The notes beneath the pieces are model-generated. The model made no database searches. It was given only the letters and a program-made list of their open reading frames with translations, and was not told the origin of the DNA. This document shows positions 1 through 10,688 of a stretch of 64,000 nucleotides of DNA, one piece after another (position 1 is the stretch's first letter; each line of letters opens with the position of its first letter). The stretch comes from Trifolium pratense (lineage: Eukaryota > Streptophyta > Magnoliopsida > Fabales > Fabaceae), in contig NC_060059.1 in assembly GCF_020283565.1 (NCBI RefSeq), positions 46,272,572-46,336,571 on the forward strand, in the 5' to 3' direction. The position numbers and the translations under genes were made by a program.

Positions 1-402
1 GAATTTTCTTATTTTGCTCCCAAAATAAATATTTACTCCAAAATAAAGTTTATTTTCAAAATAAAAATTTTAAAGATTTATTTTCAAATCTTTTTGAATT
101 AAAAAAAACATGATCTTTATTTTTTAAAAACAAAACATTATTTTTTTGTTAATCTCTTTGAAATAGAAAAAGAAGTTTTATTCGTGTTTTCCTCTTATAC
201 CAAAATCATTTGCCCTAGAACTAGAAAAATAGAAGATGCAGAAGACAATAACGAAGTAGAAGAAGACGACGACGAATATGATCACGACGGTGGAAACCGG
301 CGAAGATTCTGTTTTTTTTAAACCAAAAAGATTTGAAAATAAATTTTTAAAATCTTTATTTTGAAAATATACTTTATTTGGGAGAAAAATATGAAAATTC
401 GT
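1..402. repeat. Inverted-repeat (foldback) segment
   Basis: The first ~104 bases reappear in reverse complement, with small indels, at about 318-402 (blocks of AAAATAAA and AAAGATTT in the same order). The ~210-base loop contains a less AT-rich stretch with GAAGA/GACGA repeats that could be a gene scrap, but no usable reading frame is visible. It may be the subterminal part of a non-autonomous DNA transposon whose left part lies outside the window. Confidence 0.55.
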
Positions 403-790
403 TTTTTTATTTTAGAAAAAAATAATAACTTTGTACGAAAAAAAACTATTTGTAGGAATTTTTTAAAATTTTGTAGGGAAAAAAATTTTATTTGTAGGAT
501 TTTCTTTTAATTTTGGAAAAAAAATTCATTTTATTAATTTTGTAGGAAAAGTTTTTTTTTGAAAAAAATATTATCTGACGCGGAATTTAAAAATAAATAT
601 AAATGTTTTTTTCCACGTGTACAAGCCACGTCAGCAAATTTGCACAATCACATGTCCTGCTATACACACAGGGGGCAAAATGAGTGAATCTATTTTTTGC
701 AGGGGGTAAACAGAAAACAAATCTGCATAGGGGGGTAAACGAAAATTTGCTTATTTTGCGGGGAGGTAAATGATCATTTACCCTAAATTC
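403..790. other. Probable end of a non-autonomous transposon
   Basis: At 668-782 there are three spaced GGGG(G)TAAA-type motifs, ending in the perfect 18-bp palindrome GGTAAATGATCATTTACC at 765-782. Such G-rich repeats finishing in a palindrome look like a subterminal repeat array plus terminus. The matching left terminus is not in the window, so family and TSD cannot be given. Confidence 0.35.
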
Positions 791-1806
791 AATATATTAT
801 ATATAAATAAATAAAATTAATATGTTATATACAAAAAAAAAATAAAAAAAATAAACTTTAGTTTTCCAAATATATTACATTAATTAGTTTTATTGAAAAA
901 GATAAGAGTAACCGACAATGTGAATAATTGACAAATTGTACCCTTAAAATACTAAAATAACAGTTAATTTCAATATGCACGTTAAATCTAATGTCAAAAG
1001 ACACTTAAAAATGAACGGATGCAGTACACGGTATTAATTAATAAAATTATTCAATTAATAATCATTAAATTAAACAATTAGCCTTTTGAGATTCTTTTTT
1101 ATGGGATTAAATTAAAAGAAATAAGACAAACAAAATATATTAAAAGAAATAAGAAAAAAAATAGAAAGGATTTGGGAATTAGGTTGAAGGATTAGCCTAT
1201 TTCAATTCTTTTATTTCAATTGGGCAAACTTTTAGAATCCAAATAATGTTATAGGACTTTTTTGTTTAATTTGATTTTATTTTGTTGAATTTATATAATT
1301 TATTATTTAAATATATTTAACAAAACAAAAATACACCCTCGTATAGTCGTATCAATAAGTATATAGGCCCACGTATTAAAACTAAATAATTGAGAATATT
1401 AAAATATTGATTCCCATGCGTACTAATATATGAGCATAGATATAAGATCTAATATAAATTACAAAAAATAAACCTTGTATTAATATATGAGTATCCTCCA
1501 TAAATTAATAAAAAAGAAGGCTCTCATATTAATAAATGCGCAGAAATATAGCTTCTTGTAGAAATTTAAAATAAAATAGACCAGCGAATAAAGGTTTTAG
1601 TATAAATTACATAGAAAAAAAATAGGCTCATATATTAATATATGAGTAGAAATATTGGTGTCCATAAAGAAATTCTAATTGAATGTCACATAAGCAATAA
1701 TATAAAAATATAATATTATAGTTTCTAAAAAAAATAGACTTTCTACAAAAATAAAATAAAATTTATTCTCTAATTAGGATAAACAACAACAATTATTATT
1801 CTCTGA
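791..1806. other. AT-rich DNA without recognisable genes
   Basis: No ORF or family signature is recognised. A motif containing TATTAATATATGAG recurs at about 1421, 1480 and 1630, and 1627-1646 is a perfect 20-bp palindrome (CTCATATATTAATATATGAG). These look like remnants of an AT-rich dispersed repeat. Confidence 0.4.
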
Positions 1807-1809
1807 TTG

Positions 1810-3365
1810 AATTTTTTATTATTTTTTTTATAACAGGTTAGAGAAGATTCAATTGAATGTCACGTAAAGTCGTAAACAAACTCCAAATTGAAGGTTTTTT
1901 TTTTAATAATGAGTTAGAGAAGATTTAATTGATTGCCACATAAGTAAACAAACACTATTTTTTTTATAATAGGTTAAAGAACATTCAATTGAATACCATA
2001 TAAACAAACCTTTTAATTGAAGTTTTTTATTTTATTTTCTAATAATGAGTTACAGAAAATTCAATTGAATACCACGTAAATGAGCTTTTTGATTGATGTT
2101 TTTTTGGCAAAATGATATCAGAGGTCTTTTATTTTATTTATTTGTAATAAATAAAATTTCAGCATTTTTAATTAAAAAAAAGGGTTTATGTGTACGTATT
2201 ATAAAAGATAAAAGATAAACTGTTACACATAAACCTTTTTTTTTTAATTAAAAATGCTGAAATTTTATTTTTTAAAATATTTTTTTATTCGTGTAAAAAA
2301 AATTATTAAAATTCAACAAATTCATATATTGATGAACTTTATTCATCATCTTCATCAATTTTTTCATCCCTTCATCTTCTTCCTTAAAAATAATTCCCAA
2401 AATTCATATCTTCATCATCTTGTTCATCAATCTTGAACTATAAAATTAAAATTCCCAAAATTCATAAAATAATATCAACTCAAAAACTAATTATGGGTTA
2501 AATCCAGAATTTGTTTGGTGAGGCTCTGCATATGTTCTGTTTTGTTGTGGGTTAAAATTTCTCTAAGCTAAAATGTTGGCGATAGTGTTTTGTTCGGAGC
2601 TGGGTTAAAATAAATCTATACGTTTTGTACTCACGCCTCAACTCACTAATTCCTTGTACCTGCTATGCATTCTGGGATTGATTCTTTTACAATGATTGCA
2701 GAAATATAAGATCTAGATGCATTTGGATCTTGCTCTTAGATTCAACAAAAAATCCAAAATTTATTTTTGGGTTGATTTTATTTCAATAAATTTTGGGGAT
2801 TTTGGAAATTTTTGTGTTTAATGAGAATTGAAATTTCAAATTTGTAGTTTACAGAACATATCGATGAAGAAGATGAACATTGTTCATCAAATTCTGGGCT
2901 TGTTTAATTTTAATAAAAAAATATTCATAAAAAATTAAATTATTCATTTTTTTACTATTTTTTTTTAAAAAAAGATTTATGTGTGTGTATTATAAAAGAT
3001 AAAGAATCTAAATGAAAAAAAAAATAAATAAATGACTAAAGTGTTATAAATAAATAAGATGAAAACCTAAATGTTATAAAAAAATAAAAATAAAAGACCA
3101 AATTATTACAAAAAAAAATAAAATAAAGATCTCCGGTGTAACTTTTTTTTTTTAATAATGGGTTAGAGAAGTTTCAATTGAATGTCACCTAAGGAAATTC
3201 TCTAATTGAACTTTTTTTTAATATTGGGTTAGAGAAGATTCAATTGAATACCACATAAGCAAATTCTCTATTTGATTTTTAAAAAAATAATGGGTCACAG
3301 AAGATTCAATTGAATACGACGTAAGCATCACAAACTCTTTAATTGAATGTCACCTAAACAATTTT
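1810..3365. repeat. Degenerate ~85-bp tandem repeat, split in two
   Basis: The unit contains GGGTTAGAGAAGATTCAATT, then GAATRCCACRTAAGCAAA, an AATTGAA block and a T-run. At least four diverged copies lie at about 1836-2100 and three or four more at about 3155-3365. The two blocks are separated by a ~1-kb insertion with terminal inverted repeats. No coding content is seen. Confidence 0.6.
2107..3147. mobile_element. Non-autonomous TIR element inside the tandem repeat
   Basis: The left end (about 2120-2150, AGAGGTCTTTTATTTTATTT then TTTGTAATAA) matches in reverse complement the right end (about 3103-3136, TTATTACAAA .. AAAGATCTCC). Inside, 2151-2193 and 2225-2268 form a ~40-bp inverted repeat, and a segment containing TATGTGTACGTATTATAAAA near 2187 recurs at about 2979. 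No transposase is present. Family and TSD are uncertain because the ends lie in low-complexity DNA. Confidence 0.5.
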
Positions 3366-3405
3366 TATTGAGAATGCACGATAGAGCTCCGTGAAAATCT
3401 CGTAA

Positions 3406-4859
3406 TCTTCTATACTATATATAAAGAGATATAAAAAAATTTGGCATGAATTTTTTATAATATCAACAATATCCATAATTTTTTTAGCGGCAAAAATCAT
3501 TTATTAACAAACTTACAATAACATATGGTATGTCTTTTTTTAGTAGTAAAAATCTTTTATTAACAATCTCATCATAACATAAAACATATTTTTTTATTTT
3601 CTTCGACATAAATTTACATAATCTATATATATAAATCCTAAATAGTTCTCCTACCATTAATCCTAACCCTAATTGTATTAACCAATCATAGCTTTTAAAT
3701 CATTTTCTTTAAAAAAAAATTAACAATTGTAAATTTGTAATTAATTTTTATTTATTTAGCCACATGCCACATTACTTCTAATGATTTTTCACATGTCACA
3801 TCTAATCTCAAGCATTCATATGTCTTTTCATTTCATTTCTATTCATACACCATTATCCTTTTCATATGCCCAATTTAATTACCAAGAAATCTAATGGTTT
3901 CCAATAAAAAGTTTTTTTTGAAGCAATGAAAAGTTGTACAAATTTAATTTCATATCTTTCCGGTGGACATTATAAATATTTTTCTATTTCTTTGTTTCTT
4001 TTTCAATTCTTTCCATCACCCGAGTCATTTGGAAAGAGTTCATTTTCTTCTTTACCTATGTTTTTTTTTTATCTTCCATTCACATTCACTTCTTCATCCT
4101 TCTTATTTTTTCATTTTGTTCCTTTTTAACGTGTTTGCACATGGTATTAGGTAATAGTTCATCATTTTAACTATTTTTGTTTCCTCCCTTAATTACTTGC
4201 ATTCAACATATTTGCAGCAGTAGGTTTAATTCATATGCTTTGAATATCTATAAAATCTTTTGTTTTGTAGATATACTAATTTACATTGGTTGATCTAACA
4301 AATACTTTATTTTAATTTTTGTCCAGGTAGATGTTGCTATTATCATGGAAGTAGGATTTAGTGTGATTGCTTATATATTTATAATGTAATACTACTATTA
4401 TGCAATTGCCTTTATATATGCTACAATTTATTTTGGGTTTCTATTACGGGAATATATATTAAATAGTGTATTTTTTTTATTTATTTATACTTTTTTATGT
4501 TTGCATTATATATATTTTGATTTTAATTTAGAGATTGATATACTTGATCTATATGTATACGAGATTTATATTATAATTGTGTTTCTCCAAGCAATTGACA
4601 TTGTTTATGCTTAATAATTGATTTGTTTGTTTGATTTTTGGTTACAGAGTTGGAAGAACTTGAAGAACTATGTTTGTACCAAAAAAACAACTTATGAACT
4701 ATGTATGTCCTTGCCTAAAAAAAAAGTATTGTTCATTTTTTTTTTTTAATTTCAAGTTTCAACTATAGGTCATTTCTTCTTCAATTATTTAAATTTTTTA
4801 ATTGACGTTATATTATAAACAACAAATAACACCCGTGCATCGCACGGGTAAGGGTCTAG
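3406..4859 (+). mobile_element. Non-autonomous Helitron
   Basis: The element starts A|TCTTCTATACTATATATAAA and ends CTAG|T at 4859. Just before the end is a perfect 8-bp stem hairpin (ACCCGTGC-ATC-GCACGGGT, 4831-4849) followed by AAGGGTCTAG. TC start, hairpin about 10 nt from a CTRR end, and insertion between A and T without target duplication are the defining Helitron features. No Rep/helicase is encoded. A second Helitron-like start (A|TCTATATATATAAATCC) lies inside at 3622, so the true left end could be there or two elements may be superimposed. Confidence 0.75.
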
Positions 4860-4860
4860 T

Positions 4861-5488
4861 TGTTACATAATAGAGATTTATATCCAAAAATATTTTTTTA
4901 TCCAAAATAATTTTAAAGAATAAATAAAATTTTCAAACTAAAACACGTTTACACAGTGTAAAAAAAATACGTTTATATTATGTAACAATTTTTTTTCAAT
5001 TAAAAAAAATATCACAGTTTATTTAATAAATTAAATTAATTGTAAAATTTTGGTTTAGAAAAATCCAAAAGAGGGAAAAAGTAGAGTGATGGAGAGGAGG
5101 AGAGAGAACGTGTTGTAATAATCAAGTGGGGAAGGTGCATGCTATTAGAGATTAATTTAAAGGTGAATGTTCCTTGTCCATTATGGACCATTTGGGGAAC
5201 TAGTCCATATTAGAATTTGTCATGCTAACAAATATCAGACATGTGAAAGAAAATAATGGACAAATTTGCACTTTGCAGAGCAAACTGTAACGCAAATTTG
5301 GATATGCTGAACCACCGCCGCTTTTATGTTTTCCCTTTAGCATCTGTAAAGCAACACTCATCGTCATGATGCAACAAATATTGGACATATCACCTGCCCC
5401 ATATTCTCATCGTGACAAACAAATTACACACACGAAACAATTATATCAAAACCACAACCCTAGGTATGAACCAAAATTGCAGTGAAAA
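4861..5488. other. Intergenic DNA, nothing recognised
   Basis: AT-rich to about 5050, then more balanced composition. Short ORFs on either strand show no family pattern. No repeat boundaries are visible. Confidence 0.4.
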
Positions 5489-5908
5489 TTGTTGATTTTG
5501 AACACTTCTACAACTTCGGTGCCACCGCCGCTGCCGAAACCACCGGATTTGTTCATATCTCAGTCTCCACCATCAACTCCGCCACCGCCACCTTTGCTAA
5601 AGCCGCCTGATAAAATCTCTGCTTCATTCCCATCACCGGTGCCACCAGTTCTGTTGTCAAAACCACCGCCGTCTAATCTGCCAGAACCACCAGATCAAAA
5701 TTTTCCGTCAGAAACCTTCTCAGTTCCACCTCCGGCAAGTCAACCGCCATCGAGCTTTCTCATATCTCAGTCTCATCTTCGAACACCACCGTGCTTCTCA
5801 AAGTCACTGGCTCACTGCTCATCAACTCTCACTACCGCGGCCACCGGAAAATCTCTCATCTCTAATTCCGGCGTCACCGCCGCCTCCTCCACCAGGAAAA
5901 CCACCTGA
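5489..5908 (+). pseudogene. Proline-rich ORF fragment
   Basis: An open frame of about 139 codons without an ATG (the first codon counted as a start is TTG). It encodes irregular repeats of the type PPxPKPPD / PPPPLLKPPD / PVPPxLLSKPPP, then a Ser/Thr-rich tail. Composition is clearly GC-richer than the surroundings. It resembles low-complexity regions of plant extensin-like, PERK or formin N-termini, but no catalytic or structural domain can be identified. It ends just before a foldback MITE, so it may be a gene piece captured or truncated by transposition. Function is unknown. Confidence 0.35.
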
Positions 5909-5956
5909 CATAATTTTTCGTCACTTGCTGCAAACGTTTTCACGGGGTTTGCGTAC

Positions 5957-6414
5957 TAACCTAGTAATTGGTACTATCAATTCACTAAGGGACAAACTAC
6001 ATCCCTCCTTATGCCACCTATCACCCACTAATACTATGCGTTTGCAAGTGTACCGAAGACTCCCAACAACCACAACCGTACGACCCATGTGCCAGCTATT
6101 GTCCAATTTCAAGAATTCAAAGTTGATGTTTTCTCTTCCCCCTCCCATGAATCTTTTATACCCCCAATATTCCAATTTTGCCCTTGCAGAAAAATTCGGT
6201 TCGCATAAACCGAATTTTTTCTAGTGCAAATTCAGAGTAAATTTCGGTTTTTAGAAACCGAAATTTGTTTTCAAGGCAAAAAAAAACTTCGGTTTCTACG
6301 AACCGAAGTTTTTTCAAGGACAAAATTGAAAATTCAGGGGATAAAAGATTCATGGGGTGGGGAGAGAAAATATCTTCAAAGTTAGCATCCAATGTACCAA
6401 TTACTAACCCCTTC
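5957..6414. mobile_element. Foldback MITE with nested hairpins
   Basis: Outer arms pair at 5957-5975 (AGTAATTGGTAC) with 6396-6414 (GTACCAATTACT). Inner arms pair at 6122-6163 with 6337-6376 (GAAGAGAAAAC and CATGAATC blocks). The left arm has ~145 extra bases. The centre holds three consecutive small hairpins of the form TTCGGTT-N6-AACCGAA at about 6198-6320. Non-coding; the opposing ORFs across it are by-products of the palindrome. Confidence 0.6.
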
Positions 6415-6529
6415 ACAGCATCATATGTGCATTGGACCAAGTTTTTATTTAATGGACTTCCTCGTTTGGGCTTAAGACTAATGGGCCATTTATGTTTGCT
6501 ATGGTCCCAAGTCTCATCACAACACAATT

Positions 6530-7405
6530 CTAATTTAACGAAAATTTTTTTTTTTTACCCTAACAATTGTCAATCTATCCCAACATTAATTTTGAATGGA
6601 CGAATTTGCCCTCATATATAAAAAAATTTGGTTACCGGAACACTTTGGAAAAAAGTGTTCTGATATGTAAATTTTTTTTTACCTGAACACTTTGAAAAAA
6701 AGTGTGTAGGTATGTAAAATTTTTCCAAATTTATTTTGTTACCTACGCACTTTGGAAAAAAGTGTTCAGGTATGTAAAATTTTTCTAATTTTTTTTGTTA
6801 CCTGAACACTTTGAAAAAAAGTGTGTAGGTATGTAAAATTTTTCCAAATTTATTTTGTTACCTACACACTTTGGAAAAAAGTGTTCAGGTATGTAAAATT
6901 TTTCTAATTTTTTTTTGTTACCTGAACACTTTGAAAAAAAGTGTGTAGCTATGTAAAAAAATAGGCTATTTTCGGAAATTTTTCATACCTACACACTTTT
7001 TTTCAAAGTGTTCAGGTAACAAAAAAAAATTAGAAAATTTTTACATACCTGAACACTTTTTTCCAAAGTGTGTAGGTAACAAAATAAATTTGAAAATTTT
7101 TTACATACCTACACACTTTTTTTCAAAGTGTTCAGGTAATAAAAAAAAATTAAAAAAATTTTATATACCTGAATACTTTTTTCCAAAGTGTGTAGGTAAC
7201 AAAATAAATTTGGAAAAAATTTACATACCTACACACTTTTTTTCAAAGTGTTCAGGTAAAAAAAAGTAATTTATATATCAGAACACTTTTTTCAAAGAGT
7301 TCCGGTAACTAAATTTTTTTCTTCAGGGTTTTAGTTTATAAATGAGGACAAATTCGTCCATTCAAAATTAATGTTGGGGTAGAAAAAAATTTTCCTAATT
7401 TAATT
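6530..7405. repeat. Large palindromic minisatellite (foldback element)
   Basis: Unique-looking arms at about 6575-6620 and 7336-7382 (CTATCCCAACATTAATTTTG and its complement) enclose a run of ~62-bp units. Each unit contains a mini-hairpin of ACACTTT .. AAAGTGT and a GGTATGTAAAATTTTT spacer. Units are direct repeats up to about 6960 and then continue in inverted order to about 7310, so the whole array can fold back on itself. The inverted similarity extends to about 6530 and 7405. No coding sequence or clear TSD. Confidence 0.75.
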
Positions 7406-7599
7406 GACCCCCTGGCACTCGTCCAACTCGTAAACAAGGTTCAAGTGAACTCGGCGGCAATGAAAAAAGATTAATAGTATTTAATTAAATAGTAATTATT
7501 AGGTAGTATTTTATTAAATAATTTATGTATTAATAGTATTTATATTATTAGTTGAATTTTGCTCGAATTATTAATTAATTGGGCCTAAAGGCCCATCTA

Positions 7600-8216
7600 A
7601 GTTTTTATTCATTTAAAAGTAGTATAAATGTAGTGTGTTGAACACAAATCAAAGTAATGAATGAAAATGAATTAATTTATCTTTTATTTTATTTATCTTT
7701 CTTTATTGCATTTATTTATCTTTATGTTTTGCTTAGTTTAGCTTTAGCTTTCTATCAGTTATAGTTTTTATTCTTTTTTATGAAGAAAATTAAAAGAAAA
7801 ATATACGGTTTGATCGTATTTCCTCATTATGTGAAGAGAGAAAGAATGAGTAATCACTATCAATTATAGAAAATGAAATTAAACGCACGAGAGAATTTGT
7901 AGTGAATGAAAATGAGGAAACTTCTCATAGCCACCTATTGTTGGAATGCTCTGGCTATAAATTCATTTTCATGTTTTCATTTCTATCATCGGAGTGTGAA
8001 GAAATCCTTTCGAGAGATAAAAGCCAAAAGAGAGTGTAAACCACCATTTGTGTTGGTGAGACTTGTAATAATTAGTTTGTATTATTATTCATTTAAACAG
8101 AAGAAATCCTTATTATTCCATTGTTATTGTTATTACTATTATAGTGAAATTTTTTTGATCCAAGAATAATCAATCATCTACCGACCTTGTATTAGGTGTG
8201 TTTTGTGTTATCTTTC
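7600..8216 (+). repeat. Possible solo or truncated Copia LTR
   Basis: The stretch has a TATAAA-like promoter region (7622), then non-coding sequence, then a tail from about 8140 with the style of Copia U5 (AGTGAAATTTTTTTGATCC, ACCGACCTTGTATTAGGTG, ending TTTCCCAACA). No primer-binding site follows and no second LTR was found, so the call is tentative. The 7406-7599 stretch before it is plain AT-rich DNA. Confidence 0.3.
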
Positions 8217-8486
8217 CCAACACGGTTTACTCCATTTTTAACATCTTAGCACGACAAATTCTTAAATTTATCAAGTTATATTAAGGTTTCCATATTATTG
8301 TTGTAAAGCTATAGATTCGTGTTATTAATCATATTTGGCAATATTTGCATGTTATTTAATTTGAGATTTTGATAATATATAATTACCATAAAATATTATG
8401 CACCAATCACCAATGGTCCAATGTATCATATTCCCAAGTTTGAGGAGACATTAGCTATTCAAAATTTGTTTTGGGATATAATTGGA

Positions 8487-8566
8487 AGTGCAACTCAAGC
8501 AAGGATCACAAGGAAATAATTAAAATAGTGCAACTCAAGCAAGGGTCACAAGGAAATAATTAAAAT
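8487..8566. repeat. 40-bp tandem duplication
   Basis: AGTGCAACTCAAGCAAGGAT plus the following 20 bases occurs twice in a row with a single difference (ATCACA/GTCACA). It sits in otherwise unremarkable DNA (8217-8839), where no gene or element end was recognised. Confidence 0.8.
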
Positions 8567-8848
8567 GCTCTTATTAATATAAAAATAAATTCAGATCTAA
8601 GTAAATAAATGATTCAGTGAATTTGTTAGTTTAAGAAATTGTCATCTTTGCAATATCAAATCAAATCAAATATAACACTAATGTAATTGGAAGAAATGTG
8701 TTCTAGATATTAAGTACTTGGTGATTCAAAACATATTGGTACAAGAAATATGACGAAGGCACAAGAGATTTCTTTCACCGAGTAGGGCAGCTGTGGTGAT
8801 GTCTATGAATCTAGATTAGGAAGACATTAGTACAACTTGTATTAAATA

Positions 8849-9190
8849 GACTTAATTACACATTTGGTTCCTTACGTTTATTTTAGGTTTCAATTTGGTC
8901 CATTACGTTTAAATAGTATCAATTTGGTCCCTTACGTTTATTTTAGGTTTCAAGTTAGTCTTTTCCGTTAGTTTTGTCACTAACACCGTTTGAACAGTAC
9001 ACGTGTCAGTGTGTCAAGTGCCACGTGTCAGTCCACATATGCAAATTGGCTGCCACATGTGACAAAATTGACGGAAAGGACTAACTTGAAACCTAAAATA
9101 AACGTTAGGGGCCAAATGAATACTTTTTAAACGTAAGGAATCAAATTGAAACATAAAATAAACGTAAGGGACCAAATATGTAGTTAAGCC
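8849..9190. mobile_element. Mutator-like MITE with 9-bp TSD
   Basis: A 342-bp foldback element whose arms both read GRCTTAAYTACA, TTTGGTYCC, TTACGTTTATTTTAGGTTTC from the ends inward. The identical 9-mer TATTAAATA flanks it at 8840-8848 and 9191-9199. A 9-bp TSD with long TIRs is typical of Mutator-like elements. No coding capacity; it depends on a transposase supplied in trans. Confidence 0.85.
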
Positions 9191-9199
9191 TATTAAATA

Positions 9200-10440
9200 C
9201 TATGGTCTCTCTTGCTAGATTATCCATGATTCGAGCTTGCTTTTAGGAAATGAGTCACACACAGTCTCTTAAGCAACGTATTAGATTTCACCCTTGTAGA
9301 TGAAAAAAAAGCTGTAATTGAGAGGGCAGATCCACAAAAGATGTTCAGTTAGGTTCCACCGCAGAAGTTAGTCATATGCAAATTTGATGAATATTCAGAA
9401 CCAATAATTTGATGATATTTCGTACCAATGATGTGATTTTCATGAGATAGGAAAAAATTTCAATGTTATCTAGTGTGTTTGGTTTAGCGGTGATGAAAAT
9501 TGAGTTTAAGAGAATTGATTTTGGTAAAAAGTAAGTTGAACAGAATTGATTTATGTTGAATACATTTAGTAAAAGTGATTTTCACCAATTTATATTGTTT
9601 AGATAGTTTAAATCAAAATTGCTTTTGGCATAATTAATTACAAAAATGGGTTTTAATTTAAAATTTTGAATTTCCATTTAAATAGTTTTTTGAAGGATTC
9701 CATTTAAATAGTTATTATTAAAAAATATGGTGCATTATTTTTTTTAACATGAAAATATGTTGCCTTAAAGACTCCTGTACAAAATATATATAAAGATTAC
9801 TTTTTTTTTTTCTACTCAAAAACAATAATGTTCATTCATTCATTCAAATTCATAGAAAATACATCAATCAGAATCATTTTACATATTCAATTTCGCTAAA
9901 AACTAATAAGGATGAATCTGCGAACATGCTCATAACATCCGAGTTAATAGCATAAAATGACCCAATGTCTATGACAAAGCCTACGGTTGATATGACAAAA
10001 TTCAAATGTCCGGAATAGTGATACATCCGGATCTGCAATGTTGACGACGCTAAAGTCATTGAATCTGCACTGAATTTTGATCGAGGCAAACCTACAAATC
10101 TGAACAAAAACAAACAGCGTACAAAGACGGGACAAACAAAACACCGTACTAAGACGGGACAAAACACCGCACAAAAACGGATTAAAACAACACCAGATGA
10201 GAAAATCTCGAAGAAAACTCGAATGAAACCTAATAATATGTGAATATTATCACTTATTTAAATAAAAAGAAATTAAAACGATCAAGATGGGGTGATTTTG
10301 GATCAAAATTAATTGATCAACCAAAAGAAGAAGAAGAAATAACGGCCGAGAGAATAAGGAAAGAATTAGATCTCCCAAGGTATTACAAGAATTAGATCTC
10401 CCAAGGTATTACCTGCAGCTGATTGCATGCGCAATCGTTA
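9200..10440. other. Non-coding DNA with small repeats, no gene recognised
   Basis: From 9200 to 9820 nothing is recognised. At about 9825-10440 a GC-richer repeat-like segment appears. It contains near-copies of a ~22-bp unit (ACACCGTACTAAGACGGGAC and variants, about 10118-10185) and a 23-bp tandem duplication around AGAATTAGATCTCCCAAGGT (10362-10410). Minus-strand ORFs here do not resemble a known protein. Confidence 0.4.
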
Positions 10441-10688
10441 CTGTACCTTATCCTTAATTCCAAAATAAATATAAAGATTACTTTTTTTTTTGAAGACTAT
10501 ATAAAGATTACTTAAACATTTAATTTTGTTACACATTTCAAAAAAAAAATCGTTAGCTACACTTTGTTTTCCATTTCTTTAACCAAAGTGATGTTCTGCA
10601 CACATGAAAACCGAAATTTTTTTTGCGAGCTAGGGGAGTAGGCGAGAAAATGAGTGGGTGAGATAAGAAAATTTCCAATTCTACCATT

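Noticed and set aside
2254..2436. 60-codon His/Phe-rich ORF
   Set aside because: Built from TTCATC/CATCTT low-complexity repeats inside a non-autonomous element.
5921..6621. Overlapping opposing ORFs of 84-123 codons
   Set aside because: Products of the inverted repeats of the foldback MITE; mirrored sequence gives mirrored frames and no protein family is recognisable.
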